DNA of 20,173 bases, from positions 1 to 20,173 of the forward strand of contig JAZRIF010000217.1 in assembly GCA_045645165.1 (NCBI GenBank). Direction: 5' to 3'. Position 1 is the stretch's first letter; every line of letters starts with the position of its first letter. The translations under genes and the position numbers were made by a program. Positions 1 through 6,445 of this stretch are shown piece by piece. Origin of the DNA: CAMEON01 sp045645165. GTDB taxonomy: Bacteria > Bacillota > Clostridia > Oscillospirales > CAG-272. The notes beneath the pieces are model-generated. The model saw nothing but the letters and a program-made list of their open reading frames with translations, was not told the DNA's origin and made no database searches.

Positions 1-445
1 TGCGCTGGGCGGTGGTCTTTTCGGTGGGGCCGTACTTCTCCAGAATGTGCTTGGCGCGGTGCTCGTTGTCGGCGTGGATGAAGACGTGGAGGCAGTCCTC
101 CCGATTCTTCAGAATGTAATCGGCGCAACGACCTACGATGACGCAGGATTCCTTGTTGGCGATCTCCTCAATGACCTTGGTCTGGGCCTCGTAGAGCTTC
201 TGGTAGACCGAGGGATAACCGTAGGTACCCGCGGTGCTCATGGCAAGCTGGTATAAAAAGCTGCTGGAATGGGAGGCGTATTCCTCGTTTTCGCGGATGA
301 ACTCCTCGGAGAGGCCGCTTTTCTTGGCCACCTCGGTGATGAGGTTGTTGTCGTAGAACGCGATGCCCATGCGCTCGGCAACCGCCTTGGCGATGGAGTG
401 ACCGCCGCTACCGAACTGACGGCTGATGGTGATGATCTTTTTCAT
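1..445 (-). CDS. Cytidylate kinase-like P-loop kinase (partial, C-terminus outside window)
   Basis: The first 148 codons are present and the 3' end lies beyond the left edge. The protein begins MKKIITISRQFGSGG, the unusual P-loop (SRQxGSGG) of the cytidylate-kinase-like family common in Clostridia. It continues with a stretch like the nucleoside-binding region (AFYDNNLI, residues about 29-36) and an IVGRCADYIL segment (about 102-111) typical of the same family. These kinases resemble CMP kinase, but most members have no proven substrate. The ATG at 443-445 is preceded by AAGGAGG with good spacing, and a sigma-A promoter lies at 482-510, so the gene is probably transcribed on its own. The family call is firm. 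The substrate is not known. Confidence 0.85.
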   Translation of the reverse strand, partial: MKKIITISRQFGSGGHSIAKAVAERMGIAFYDNNLITEVAKKSGLSEEFIRENEEYASHSSSFLYQLAMSTAGTYGYPSVYQKLYEAQTKVIEEIANKESCVIVGRCADYILKNREDCLHVFIHADNEHRAKHILEKYGPTEKTTAQR

Positions 446-481
446 GTCTGTATGCCTCCTTGTAGGAATATATCTGCCCTA

Positions 482-510
482 ATTATACCACAAAAGGGGT
501 AAATTTGCAA
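482..510 (-). promoter_or_regulatory. Sigma-A promoter for the kinase-like gene
   Basis: On the minus strand there is a -35 TTGCAA (505-510), a 17-bp spacer and a -10 TATAAT (482-487), with an extended -10 TGG directly ahead of the -10. It lies about 36 nt upstream of the ATG at 445. Confidence 0.75.
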
Positions 511-526
511 GAGTCCGTATGAAATT

Positions 527-541
527 TCGGCAAAATGCCGA
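527..541 (-). terminator. Weak hairpin after cysK
   Basis: TCGGCA and TGCCGA form a 6-bp stem with a 3-nt loop, 12 nt beyond the cysK stop. It is followed on the minus strand only by AATTT and not by a clear U-tract. It may be a weak terminator. A longer outer pairing (CCGTA/TACGG) could add stability. Confidence 0.3.
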
Positions 542-553
542 GGCGCTACGGAA

Positions 554-1480
554 TTAATCTGCGAACAGCGGAGTAGACAGGTAGCGATCGCCCGTATCGG
601 GGAGCAGGACGACCACCGTCTTGCCCGCATTTTCTGCGCGAGAGGCTACCTGTATGGCCGCGTGAAGCGCCGCACCCGATGAGATGCCTGCCAGAATCCC
701 TTCCTTGCGAGCCAGCAACCGACCTGCGGCGTAGGCATCCTCTTCGGTGGCGGTTACCACTTCGTCAATGATGTCCACGTCCAGCACCTCGGGGACAAAT
801 CCCGCGCCGATGCCCTGAAGTCCATGGGGACCTGCCTTGCCGCCCGACAGAACCGCCGAGCCTGCGGGCTCCATACCGATGACCTTGACCGAGGGATTCA
901 TGGACTTGAGATACCGACCCGTACCCGTGATGGTCCCCCCCGTGCCCACGCCGCAGATGAAAATATCCACCTGCCCGTCGGTGTCTTCCCAGATCTCGGG
1001 GCCTGTGGTGGCCTCGTGAGCGGCGGGATTGGCGGGGTTGACAAACTGCCCCGCCACGATGGCACCCGGGATAGAGGCGGCCAGCTCGTCGGCCTTGGCG
1101 ATGGCGGCGGCCATTCCGTCCTTGCCGTCGGTGAGTACCAGCTCAGCGCCGTAGGCCTTCATGAGCATTTGCCGCTCTACCGACATGGTATCGGGCATGA
1201 CGATGATGGCTTTATACCCCCGGGCGGCGGCTACCGCGCAGAGTCCGATACCCGTATTGCCCGAGGTAGGCTCAATGATGGTGGCGCCGGGCGAGAGCTT
1301 TCCCTCGGCCTCGGCGGCGAGGATCATGGACAGAGCCACCCGATCCTTGACCGACCCCGCAGGATTGAAGGACTCTACCTTGGCCACAAGGCGCGCAGAG
1401 AGGTTGTATTTTTTTTCAATGTTGGTCAGCTCCAAAAGGGGAGTGTGGCCAATGAGCTGGTCGACGGATGAGTAGATCAT
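554..1480 (-). CDS. cysK: Cysteine synthase (O-acetylserine sulfhydrylase)
   Basis: This PLP enzyme makes L-cysteine and acetate from O-acetylserine and sulfide, the last step of cysteine synthesis in the cytoplasm. The 308-residue length matches CysK. The PLP lysine is K45 in AGSVKDR, the substrate loop TSGNTG is at 72-77, and the phosphate-binding glycine loop GVGTGGTITGTG follows at about 176-187. The C-terminal part carries GIGAGFVPEVLD, as in CysK proteins. The ATG at 1478-1480 follows AAAGGAG with normal spacing. No cysE (serine acetyltransferase) gene is visible nearby. The upstream region is filled by a hairpin-rich repeat, so where its transcript starts is unclear. It may be read through from hslO or start within the repeat. 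CysK and the paralogue CysM/CysO cannot be fully separated by eye. Confidence 0.93.
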   Translation of the reverse strand: MIYSSVDQLIGHTPLLELTNIEKKYNLSARLVAKVESFNPAGSVKDRVALSMILAAEAEGKLSPGATIIEPTSGNTGIGLCAVAAARGYKAIIVMPDTMSVERQMLMKAYGAELVLTDGKDGMAAAIAKADELAASIPGAIVAGQFVNPANPAAHEATTGPEIWEDTDGQVDIFICGVGTGGTITGTGRYLKSMNPSVKVIGMEPAGSAVLSGGKAGPHGLQGIGAGFVPEVLDVDIIDEVVTATEEDAYAAGRLLARKEGILAGISSGAALHAAIQVASRAENAGKTVVVLLPDTGDRYLSTPLFAD

Positions 1481-1504
1481 GGTAAGCTCCTTTCAAAAGG
1501 GAAT

Positions 1505-1712
1505 TTCAAATTTGGGTTTATCGAGCAGGGGCTCTGCCCCTGCACCCCGCTTAAGGAACTTTTGAAAAAGTTCCTTAAGAATCCTCGAAACTTTCAAAAA
1601 ACATTCATGAATCATCATTTTTGAAAGTTCTTGAAGAGAGTCCAGAGAGGAACTTCTTTTAAGAAGTTCCTCTTTGGCGTTTTCCCGCTCCCCCAACAAA
1701 CTGCAATTTATA
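1505..1712 (+). repeat. Multi-hairpin dispersed repeat, copy A
   Basis: This copy matches the element at the right edge of the window, in the same orientation. It starts with a 19-bp box ttcaaatttgggtttatcg. Next come hairpin 1 (1525-1543, 8-bp stem, 3-nt loop), hairpin 2 (1551-1578, 13-bp stem, 2-nt loop), a 12-bp inverted repeat (1589-1600 with 1618-1629), the tail GAAAGTTCTTGAAG, and a fourth palindrome (1642-1658 with 1661-1677, including one G-U pair). At the far end, AAACTGCAATTT (1698-1709) resembles the reverse complement of the starting box, so an imperfect terminal inverted repeat is possible. No ORF is credible inside it. It resembles a REP- or MITE-like non-autonomous element. The outer limits are estimates. 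Confidence 0.8.
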
Positions 1713-1719
1713 AACGCCA

Positions 1720-1745
1720 ATCGGGACACGTTTCCGCATCCCGAT
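1720..1745 (-). terminator. GAAA-tetraloop hairpin after hslO
   Basis: On the minus strand an 11-bp stem (two G-U pairs) is closed by a GAAA loop, beginning 15 nt after the hslO stop. No U-tract follows. It may protect the 3' end of the mRNA or mark its processing instead of ending transcription by itself. Confidence 0.5.
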
Positions 1746-1759
1746 CCAGTATTGCATAC

Positions 1760-2659
1760 TTACGCCTTGGCAAAATCCATGCTGTCCAGCTCGTCCTTGG
1801 TGTAGGTGTAACGGGTGTTGCAGAAACGGCAGACGATCTCCAGCTCCTCGGGCTTGCCCTCGGCAACCTGCTCGCGGAGGAGGTCGTTCACCTGCTTGCG
1901 GCCGAGAGACTGCATGACAGCGTCCATCTTGCCCTTGGAGCAGTTGCACTTGTAGTCCACAGTCAGCTCGTCGAAAATATCGTAGGGAATATCGCGGAGT
2001 GCCACGTCCATGATGGCCTTGTTGTCCATACCCTTGTCGATCATGGAGGACAGATGCGCCAGATCAGCGGCGTTGCGCTCCAAAAGGTCTACGGTCTGCT
2101 CGTCGGCGAAGGGAAGAAGCTGAACGAGGATACCGCCTGCGGCGCGGCAGGAGTGGTCGGTGTCCACCAGCACACCCAAGGCGCAGAGGGTGGGCACCTG
2201 CTCGCTCTCGGCGTAGTAGGTGGTGATGTCCTCGGCGATCTCGCCGCTGGTCAGGGCGACCGAGCCGCTCTCGGGGATCTCGCCGCCCAGATCCTTGATG
2301 ACGTTGATGATGCCGTCGCCCACGAGACCGCCTACGTCCAGCTTACCGCTGGGTTTCAGGGGCAGGTCGGCGGCGGGATTCTGGATATACCCACGGACGT
2401 TGCCGATCCAGTCGCTGACCGCGAGGATGCGCCCCGCGGGGCCGTCGCCCTCAAAGGACACGGTGATGGAGTCGGTCTCCTCGCCCAGCATACACCCCAT
2501 CATGGAGGTGACGGTGAGGACTCTGCCCAGCGCCGCCGTGGCGGTAGGGGAGGGCTTGTGGTATTCGATGGCACGGTTGACCATCTCGGTGGAACGAATG
2601 ACGTGTACCCGCGCGCTGCCGTCCTGGGTCATGGCGCGGAGAATGGTGTTGTTGCTCAT
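1760..2659 (-). CDS. hslO: Hsp33 redox-regulated chaperone
   Basis: Hsp33 is a cytoplasmic holdase that is switched on by oxidation. Its four zinc-bound cysteines form disulfides under oxidative stress, and the protein then binds unfolding clients. The 299-residue length fits the family. The four redox cysteines are visible as CxC (C238, C240) and CxxC (C277, C280) in the C-terminal switch domain. The N-terminal domain has the usual ARVHVIRSTEMVNRA and GYIQNP stretches. The start at 2657-2659 gives the normal Hsp33 N-terminus, although its ribosome binding site is weak (GAAAG). The gene lies 57 bp after a methyltransferase gene on the same strand and is probably co-transcribed with it. Confidence 0.95.
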   Translation of the reverse strand: MSNNTILRAMTQDGSARVHVIRSTEMVNRAIEYHKPSPTATAALGRVLTVTSMMGCMLGEETDSITVSFEGDGPAGRILAVSDWIGNVRGYIQNPAADLPLKPSGKLDVGGLVGDGIINVIKDLGGEIPESGSVALTSGEIAEDITTYYAESEQVPTLCALGVLVDTDHSCRAAGGILVQLLPFADEQTVDLLERNAADLAHLSSMIDKGMDNKAIMDVALRDIPYDIFDELTVDYKCNCSKGKMDAVMQSLGRKQVNDLLREQVAEGKPEELEIVCRFCNTRYTYTKDELDSMDFAKA

Positions 2660-2716
2660 GATGTTTCGCTTTCTATGGTATTGTTTTTATTGGTATGAAA
2701 TAAATGTTGACGCGAG

Positions 2717-3610
2717 TTATGTGCGGTCTTCGCAGAGATACCAATCCCCCACTTTCCTCGTCCTCGCCACCACGTACCACCGCTCGGTGGTCTCGGTCAC
2801 GGGCGAGAAATCGAAGTCGGAGTAAATTCCGCAAAGATCAAACCCCGCCTCATCCAAGGCGGCGGTCAGTTCGGCCTCGTCAAAGCACCGCTCGGTTTGC
2901 TCCTCGTCGGAGCGGGTATAGACACCGTCCTCCCCCTCGGCAAAGAGGGAAAGATAGAATTTGCACAAACGGCTCTCGGGATCGTACTCGTTCTGCCAGC
3001 CGCAGAAAACAGCCTTGCCGCTCTCGTCCTCATCCTCCAGTATATACGCATTATTCCCGTAGGTGTGGGCAAACTTGTAGGGGCTGTTGACGTCGAACAC
3101 CAAAAGCCCGCCCGGCGCGAGGTAAAGGTGGATGCACTTCAGGCACGCCAAAAGATCCCCGTCGCCGCAGAGGTAATTGAGGCTGTCGAGACAGCACACC
3201 GTAGCGTCTACGGTGCCGTACAACTCGAAATCCCGCATATCCTGCTGCAAAAAAAGGGGGGCAGGATGCTTGGCAAGCTCTTCCATGGCGGCGTCGGTAT
3301 CAAACCCGTCCGGGTCTATGCCAAGACGGGCGCAAGCCTCCTCAAAGAGGCGATCGGTGCGGTCGGCGTTCTTGTCAAAGGCCTCAGCCAGCATCTCGGC
3401 GCTGCCGTCAATACCGATCATATCGTACCCGCGATCGGCCAGCGGGAAGGTCATGCGCCCTGTGCCGCAGGCCAGATCCAGCACGATCTCGGGCTTGGCG
3501 GGGAGAAATTTCTTGAAGCAGGCTTCCAAAAATTCACTCCACCGTACGTAGTCCACGTCGGCGTTGAAACGGTCGTAGGCAGAGGCAATGGCGCGGTATC
3601 CGTCGTACAT
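2717..3610 (-). CDS. Class I SAM-dependent methyltransferase
   Basis: The 297-residue protein has methyltransferase motif I (VLDLACGTG, residues 43-51) and the following acidic strand (GYDMIGIDGS, 61-70), which bind S-adenosylmethionine. Further on is a post-I aspartate region (QQDMRDFEL) and a motif III-like stretch (YLAPGGLLVFDVNSPYKF). About 35 extra residues, rich in charged residues, lie between the motif-I strand pair and QQDMRDF. They may form a lid over the substrate. The substrate cannot be read from sequence. The ATG at 3608-3610 follows AGAGGA. The gene starts 34 bp after the yerC-like stop and ends 57 bp before hslO, so the three probably form one operon. Confidence 0.88.
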   Translation of the reverse strand: MYDGYRAIASAYDRFNADVDYVRWSEFLEACFKKFLPAKPEIVLDLACGTGRMTFPLADRGYDMIGIDGSAEMLAEAFDKNADRTDRLFEEACARLGIDPDGFDTDAAMEELAKHPAPLFLQQDMRDFELYGTVDATVCCLDSLNYLCGDGDLLACLKCIHLYLAPGGLLVFDVNSPYKFAHTYGNNAYILEDEDESGKAVFCGWQNEYDPESRLCKFYLSLFAEGEDGVYTRSDEEQTERCFDEAELTAALDEAGFDLCGIYSDFDFSPVTETTERWYVVARTRKVGDWYLCEDRT

Positions 3611-3644
3611 AGATGTCCTCTGTAGAATAAGTTTTTCGGGGGGG

Positions 3645-3968
3645 TCAGGAGCGGTGGCGGTCTGTGAGCCCGGGATGGCGATTGGCCTCCAGATTGTCCA
3701 ACGCCTTGTTATAGCCGTCGTTGCCGTACTTCAGGCAACGGTTGACGCGGCTGATGGTCGCAGTGCTGAGTCCTGTTTGGGCGGCGATATCGGCGTAAAC
3801 GGCGTTAGCCCGCAGCATACGGGCGGCCTGCATACGGCGGGACATTTCCTGCAGCTCGGAGACGGTGCAGAGGTCTTCAAAAAAACTGTAACAATCTTCA
3901 ACGGTTTCGAGGGTCAGGATGGCTTGAAACAGGAAATCTAACTTTGCGTCCTTGATCTTGCTTGCCAT
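3645..3968 (-). CDS. yerC: YerC/YecD family TrpR-like DNA-binding protein
   Basis: This small protein (107 residues) carries a TrpR-type helix-turn-helix, with the recognition part in YADIAAQTGLSTATISRVNR (residues 58-77). Length and sequence fit the YerC/YecD family of Firmicutes, which has the TrpR fold, but no aromatic ligand should be assumed. The first helix region holds LTLETVEDCYSFFEDLCT, as in the family. The ATG at 3966-3968 is chosen because GAAAGGAG precedes it and the residues further upstream are not conserved-looking. A near-perfect promoter lies at 4020-4048. The gene heads the probable yerC > methyltransferase > hslO operon. Its DNA targets are unknown. Confidence 0.88.
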   Translation of the reverse strand: MASKIKDAKLDFLFQAILTLETVEDCYSFFEDLCTVSELQEMSRRMQAARMLRANAVYADIAAQTGLSTATISRVNRCLKYGNDGYNKALDNLEANRHPGLTDRHRS

Positions 3969-4019
3969 GGTGAAGCTCCTTTCGAGGGCGGGAGAGAAGT
4001 TCCCGCCATGTTTGGGACT

Positions 4020-4048
4020 ATTATACCACAAACTTTTGCCTGTGTAAA
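4020..4048 (-). promoter_or_regulatory. Sigma-A promoter for the yerC-methyltransferase-hslO transcript
   Basis: The minus strand shows TTTACA (4043-4048), a 17-bp spacer and TATAAT (4020-4025), with TGTGG as an extended -10. The predicted start is about 45 nt upstream of the yerC ATG. Confidence 0.82.
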
Positions 4049-4080
4049 GGGGAATGAACAAATTCAACAATTTTTTTTGT

Positions 4081-4116
4081 AAAAAAGCGGGATCCCGCCG
4101 TAGCAGGACCCCGCTT
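4081..4116 (-). terminator. Intrinsic terminator of the SASP gene
   Basis: On the minus strand an 11-bp stem (4106-4116 with 4085-4095, one G-U pair) is followed at once by a run of T (4081-4086). It lies about 27 nt beyond the SASP stop codon. Confidence 0.85.
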
Positions 4117-4142
4117 GACCGTTTGGTCGTCAGAAAATGAAC

Positions 4143-4358
4143 TTACTGGTTGTTCTGATTCTTACCGGCCAGACCGTTTTCGTAGGACTGGATCATCTTC
4201 TTGACCATCTGACCGCCGATGGAACCGGCCTGACGGGAGGTCAGGTCGCCGTTGTAGCCCTGGTTCAGGTTGACGCCAACCTCGGAGGCGGCCTCCATCT
4301 TGAACTGGTTCAGTGCCTGCTTTGCCTCGGGAACGAGGGTCTTGTTGCTTCTTGCCAT
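4143..4358 (-). CDS. Alpha/beta-type small acid-soluble spore protein (SASP)
   Basis: This 71-residue protein coats and protects DNA in the dormant spore and is degraded at germination by the GPR protease. It has the family hallmarks: VPEAKQALNQFKMEAASEVG (residues 9-28), containing the GPR-like cleavage area around E22-A23, and the C-terminal conserved block GDLTSRQAGSIGGQMVKKMI (37-56). The ATG at 4356-4358 is preceded by AAAAGGAG. An ATG 51 nt upstream in frame would add a non-conserved tail and is rejected. A terminator follows the gene, and a candidate sigma-G promoter lies at 4521-4550. It marks the organism as a spore former. Confidence 0.95.
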   Translation of the reverse strand: MARSNKTLVPEAKQALNQFKMEAASEVGVNLNQGYNGDLTSRQAGSIGGQMVKKMIQSYENGLAGKNQNNQ

Positions 4359-4452
4359 GGTAATGACTCCTTTTGCTTGTGTCTTATCTGCCCGCACCTT
4401 GACGCCCACGCTTTGGCGCTTGCGGCTCGGCGGGACATTTCATCTATATCAT

Positions 4453-4493
4453 CGAGCCCGGGCGGGATGCGGAAGGACGTCCCGTTGGGCTCG
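4453..4493 (-). promoter_or_regulatory. Stable hairpin in the SASP leader
   Basis: CGAGCCC (4453-4459) pairs with GGGCTCG (4487-4493). After a small internal loop, CGGGA pairs with TCCCG inside. It lies in the predicted SASP 5' UTR and has no U-tract. Imperfect copies of GCCGAGC..AAGCGC..AAAG flank it at about 4405-4427 and 4496-4513. Confidence 0.5.
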
Positions 4494-4520
4494 TCTTTGC
4501 GCTTCGCTCGGCTCTGGTAT

Positions 4521-4550
4521 TATTGTGAGCGGTTTTTCGGGGGATATGAA
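4521..4550 (-). promoter_or_regulatory. Candidate sigma-G (forespore) promoter for the SASP gene
   Basis: On the minus strand TTCATA (4545-4550) and CACAATA (4521-4527) are separated by 17 bp. Each differs at one position from the known sigma-G pattern (gmATR and CATnmTA). No sigma-A promoter is evident for this gene. This implies a leader of about 155 nt. Confidence 0.5.
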
Positions 4551-4559
4551 TGGGAATTG

Positions 4560-4588
4560 TTGCACAACGTTTGATTTGATTTTATGCT
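4560..4588 (+). promoter_or_regulatory. Possible promoter for the small secreted peptide
   Basis: TTGCAC (4560-4565), a 17-bp spacer and TATGCT (4583-4588) lie about 67 nt upstream of the ATG at 4656. The -10 is weak. Confidence 0.35.
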
Positions 4589-4655
4589 TTGTCTTTACAA
4601 ACGAGAGTTTTTATGCTATCACGATAGGAATTGTTTTTTGTGCGGAGGGTTCGCC

Positions 4656-4811
4656 ATGGAGCGAAATCGGACATGTGCAATCGTGTTTATACTGGCGACG
4701 GTCATGCTTGCGAGCATGATGGCCTTATGTGCGTGCCCTGTTTCGGCCGCCACGCCCGAAAGTGATCGACCGCTATCTGCATACGAAAACATCAACCATA
4801 AGAGGGAGTGA
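4656..4811 (+). CDS. Small possibly secreted peptide (51 aa), unrecognised
   Basis: I do not recognise this gene. It encodes MERNRTCAIVF followed by a hydrophobic stretch (to about residue 28) and a polar tail of about 20 residues ending YENINHKRE. This is the layout of a signal peptide (basic start, hydrophobic core, small residues VSAAT at the cleavage region) releasing a short peptide. The LCAC sequence could also serve as an imperfect lipobox. GGAGGG lies 6 nt upstream of the ATG, and a strong hairpin follows the gene at 4884-4915. The length is too small to rule out a chance ORF. The good ribosome binding site and hydrophobic profile favour a real gene. Confidence 0.45.
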   Translation: MERNRTCAIVFILATVMLASMMALCACPVSAATPESDRPLSAYENINHKRE

Positions 4812-4883
4812 ATATCGGGACCGATGATGTGGCGCTGCCTGCGGTGAGACGCAAGAAGGAAAATGAATAAACGCATCAGAAAA

Positions 4884-4915
4884 CGTCCCCTGACGGTGAA
4901 AACCGTCAGGGGACG
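4884..4915 (+). terminator. Perfect 14-bp hairpin between convergent genes
   Basis: CGTCCCCTGACGGT and its exact reverse complement flank a GAAA loop. Short T runs follow on both strands (TTTT at 4922 on plus; TTTT on minus). It lies between the convergent small-peptide and GNAT genes and probably stops transcription from both sides. Confidence 0.75.
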
Positions 4916-5010
4916 AAATGCTTTTCCGGTATATATGGGATATCGCTGGTTTTTTTAGATCAAAACGATGAGATTCTCGCGAAGCCTGATCTTTTTGAAT
5001 GATGCTTTTT

Positions 5011-5664
5011 TTATCGAACTACCGAAGAGTGTCGGTAGATGTAGAATTCTTCCTGGCTGGGTCTCCACGCTTTTTCCTTGGGAGGGAAGGTAGCATCAAA
5101 GGCCTCAACTGCGGAGGTGTCCTCGCAGCAATCGGCGGCTGTACTGGGGATATACATCCATTGATGGCCCTCCAGCACACCGGGGACAAGCTCGGCTACA
5201 AGCAGAGCAGTGGGATAGTTGCCTTCTGCCACAAAGCACACATTTTTCTTCTTACAGCTAACAAAGCCGCGGCTGACATAGTTACCGGGGTTGCCAAAGT
5301 TGATATTGACGTCGTAGCCCATCTGTTTGGCAATTTCAAATGAATGCTCGATGAGGAGCTTGCCCAGCTTTTTTCGTTGATACTCGGGTGCAACACAAAG
5401 AGGCCCGAAGGATAGGATTTCCTTGCGGTTGCCGGTTTCATCCTCCAACCATGCCTTGGTGTACATAATATTGCCCACGATTCGGCCATCCAATTCCAGT
5501 ACGAACGCAAGTTCGGGAATGAAATCGGGGTGATTTCTCATCATGTGGACATAGTAATGCTCCGAGGCGCCCGGCTCGTACACGTTCCAGAAGGCCTCGC
5601 GGGTGAGTTCCTCCACGGCTCGGTAGTCGGCAGCGGTCTCCAATCGGATTGTCAAATTTTCCAT
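5011..5664 (-). CDS. GNAT family N-acetyltransferase
   Basis: The 217-residue protein has the GNAT fold signature: the strand FGPLCVAPEYQRKKLGKLLI (about residues 110-129), which is motif A for acetyl-CoA binding, followed by a long helix and NFGNPGNYVSRGF, the motif-B region that ends with a typical Tyr-x-x-x-Gly-Phe. It should transfer an acetyl group to an amine, but the substrate cannot be deduced. The second glycine of the usual Q/RxxGxG motif is replaced (QRKKLG), a tolerated variant. The start at 5662-5664 is preceded by GGGGGA and by a good promoter at 5699-5727, and the longer in-frame reading has no such signals. It is a single-gene unit. Confidence 0.88.
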   Translation of the reverse strand: MENLTIRLETAADYRAVEELTREAFWNVYEPGASEHYYVHMMRNHPDFIPELAFVLELDGRIVGNIMYTKAWLEDETGNRKEILSFGPLCVAPEYQRKKLGKLLIEHSFEIAKQMGYDVNINFGNPGNYVSRGFVSCKKKNVCFVAEGNYPTALLVAELVPGVLEGHQWMYIPSTAADCCEDTSAVEAFDATFPPKEKAWRPSQEEFYIYRHSSVVR

Positions 5665-5698
5665 AGTTTTTTTCCCCCAGTAGTAGAAGTATACATAC

Positions 5699-5727
5699 AT
5701 TATAGCATAAAAAACTGCAAAGGTCAA
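5699..5727 (-). promoter_or_regulatory. Sigma-A promoter for the GNAT gene
   Basis: The minus strand shows TTGACC (5722-5727), a 17-bp spacer and TATAAT (5699-5704), with TATGC as an extended -10. Confidence 0.8.
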
Positions 5728-5807
5728 GCACCGATGGAGCGGCATGGATATATTTTTGCTTATATCCGCATCATTGTACCGAGAAAAGGGAAGTGTCCCG
5801 AAAATCA

Positions 5808-5836
5808 TTGACAAAACACCGCTTTTTTGCTATAAT
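5808..5836 (+). promoter_or_regulatory. Consensus sigma-A promoter for the redox operon
   Basis: TTGACA (5808-5813), exactly 17 bp and TATAAT (5831-5836) form a perfect consensus with TGC before the -10. It lies 36 nt upstream of the first ATG. Confidence 0.9.
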
Positions 5837-5872
5837 GAAAACAAAGAAAACGTACCCAAAGGAGAACTCACC

Positions 5873-6430
5873 ATGCGCAAAAATTTCGGAGCCAAAACTT
5901 GGCTGTACCCCATGCCTGTACTGATCATCGGAACCTATGATGAAAACGGCACGCCCAACGCCATGAATGCGGCGTGGGGCGGTATCTATGACACCAACCA
6001 AGTCATGATCTGCTTGGCAGACGACCACAAGACCACCGATAATATCAAGAAGACGGAAGCGTTCACCGTCAGCTTTGCTACAGTCGAGACTGTAGCGGCT
6101 TGCGATTACGTGGGTATCGTTTCGGCCAACGATATGCCCGATAAGTTTGCCAAGGCAGGATTCCATGCCGTGAAGAGCGAGTACGTGGACGCGCCCATTA
6201 TCGAGGAACTGCCCATGACGGTGGAATGCAAGCTGATCAAATTCAACGAGGACGGTATCTGCGTGGGAGAGATTATCAACGTCAGTGCCGACGAAAGCTT
6301 GCTGGATGAAAGCGGCAAGGTTGACGTGAAAAAGCTGAATCCCATCATCTACGATAGCGTAACCCATGCCTACTGGAATTTCGGCGAACGCGTGGGGCAG
6401 GCGTTTTTCGACGGCAAAAAGATTCAGTAA
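5873..6430 (+). CDS. Flavin reductase-like FMN-binding protein
   Basis: This 185-residue protein resembles the flavin reductase-like domain family, which binds FMN and passes electrons between NAD(P)H, flavin and partner proteins in the cytoplasm. Visible family features are the start KNFGAKTWLYPMPVLIIGTY (3-22), the NAMNAAWGGIYD block (30-41) and ADDHKTTDNIKKTEAFTVSF (about 49-68), which contribute to the flavin site. The ATG at 5873 is chosen because AAAGGAG precedes it and a consensus promoter lies just upstream. An earlier in-frame ATG overlaps that promoter and is rejected. It leads an operon with nitroreductase-like and SDR genes (15- and 11-bp gaps), which suggests a shared electron-transfer role. 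The true substrate is unknown. Confidence 0.88.
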   Translation: MRKNFGAKTWLYPMPVLIIGTYDENGTPNAMNAAWGGIYDTNQVMICLADDHKTTDNIKKTEAFTVSFATVETVAACDYVGIVSANDMPDKFAKAGFHAVKSEYVDAPIIEELPMTVECKLIKFNEDGICVGEIINVSADESLLDESGKVDVKKLNPIIYDSVTHAYWNFGERVGQAFFDGKKIQ

Positions 6431-6445
6431 GAGAGGAGCCCAAAT

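Noticed and set aside
1490..1760. Riboswitch (S-box or T-box) upstream of cysK
   Set aside because: The stretch is explained by the repeated hairpin element. No S-box or T-box signature was seen.
1631..2825. Plus-strand ORFs opposite hslO
   Set aside because: They are antisense to a gene with the Hsp33 cysteine motifs.
4453..4493. Hairpin as a terminator
   Set aside because: No U-tract follows on either strand, and it sits in the predicted SASP leader.
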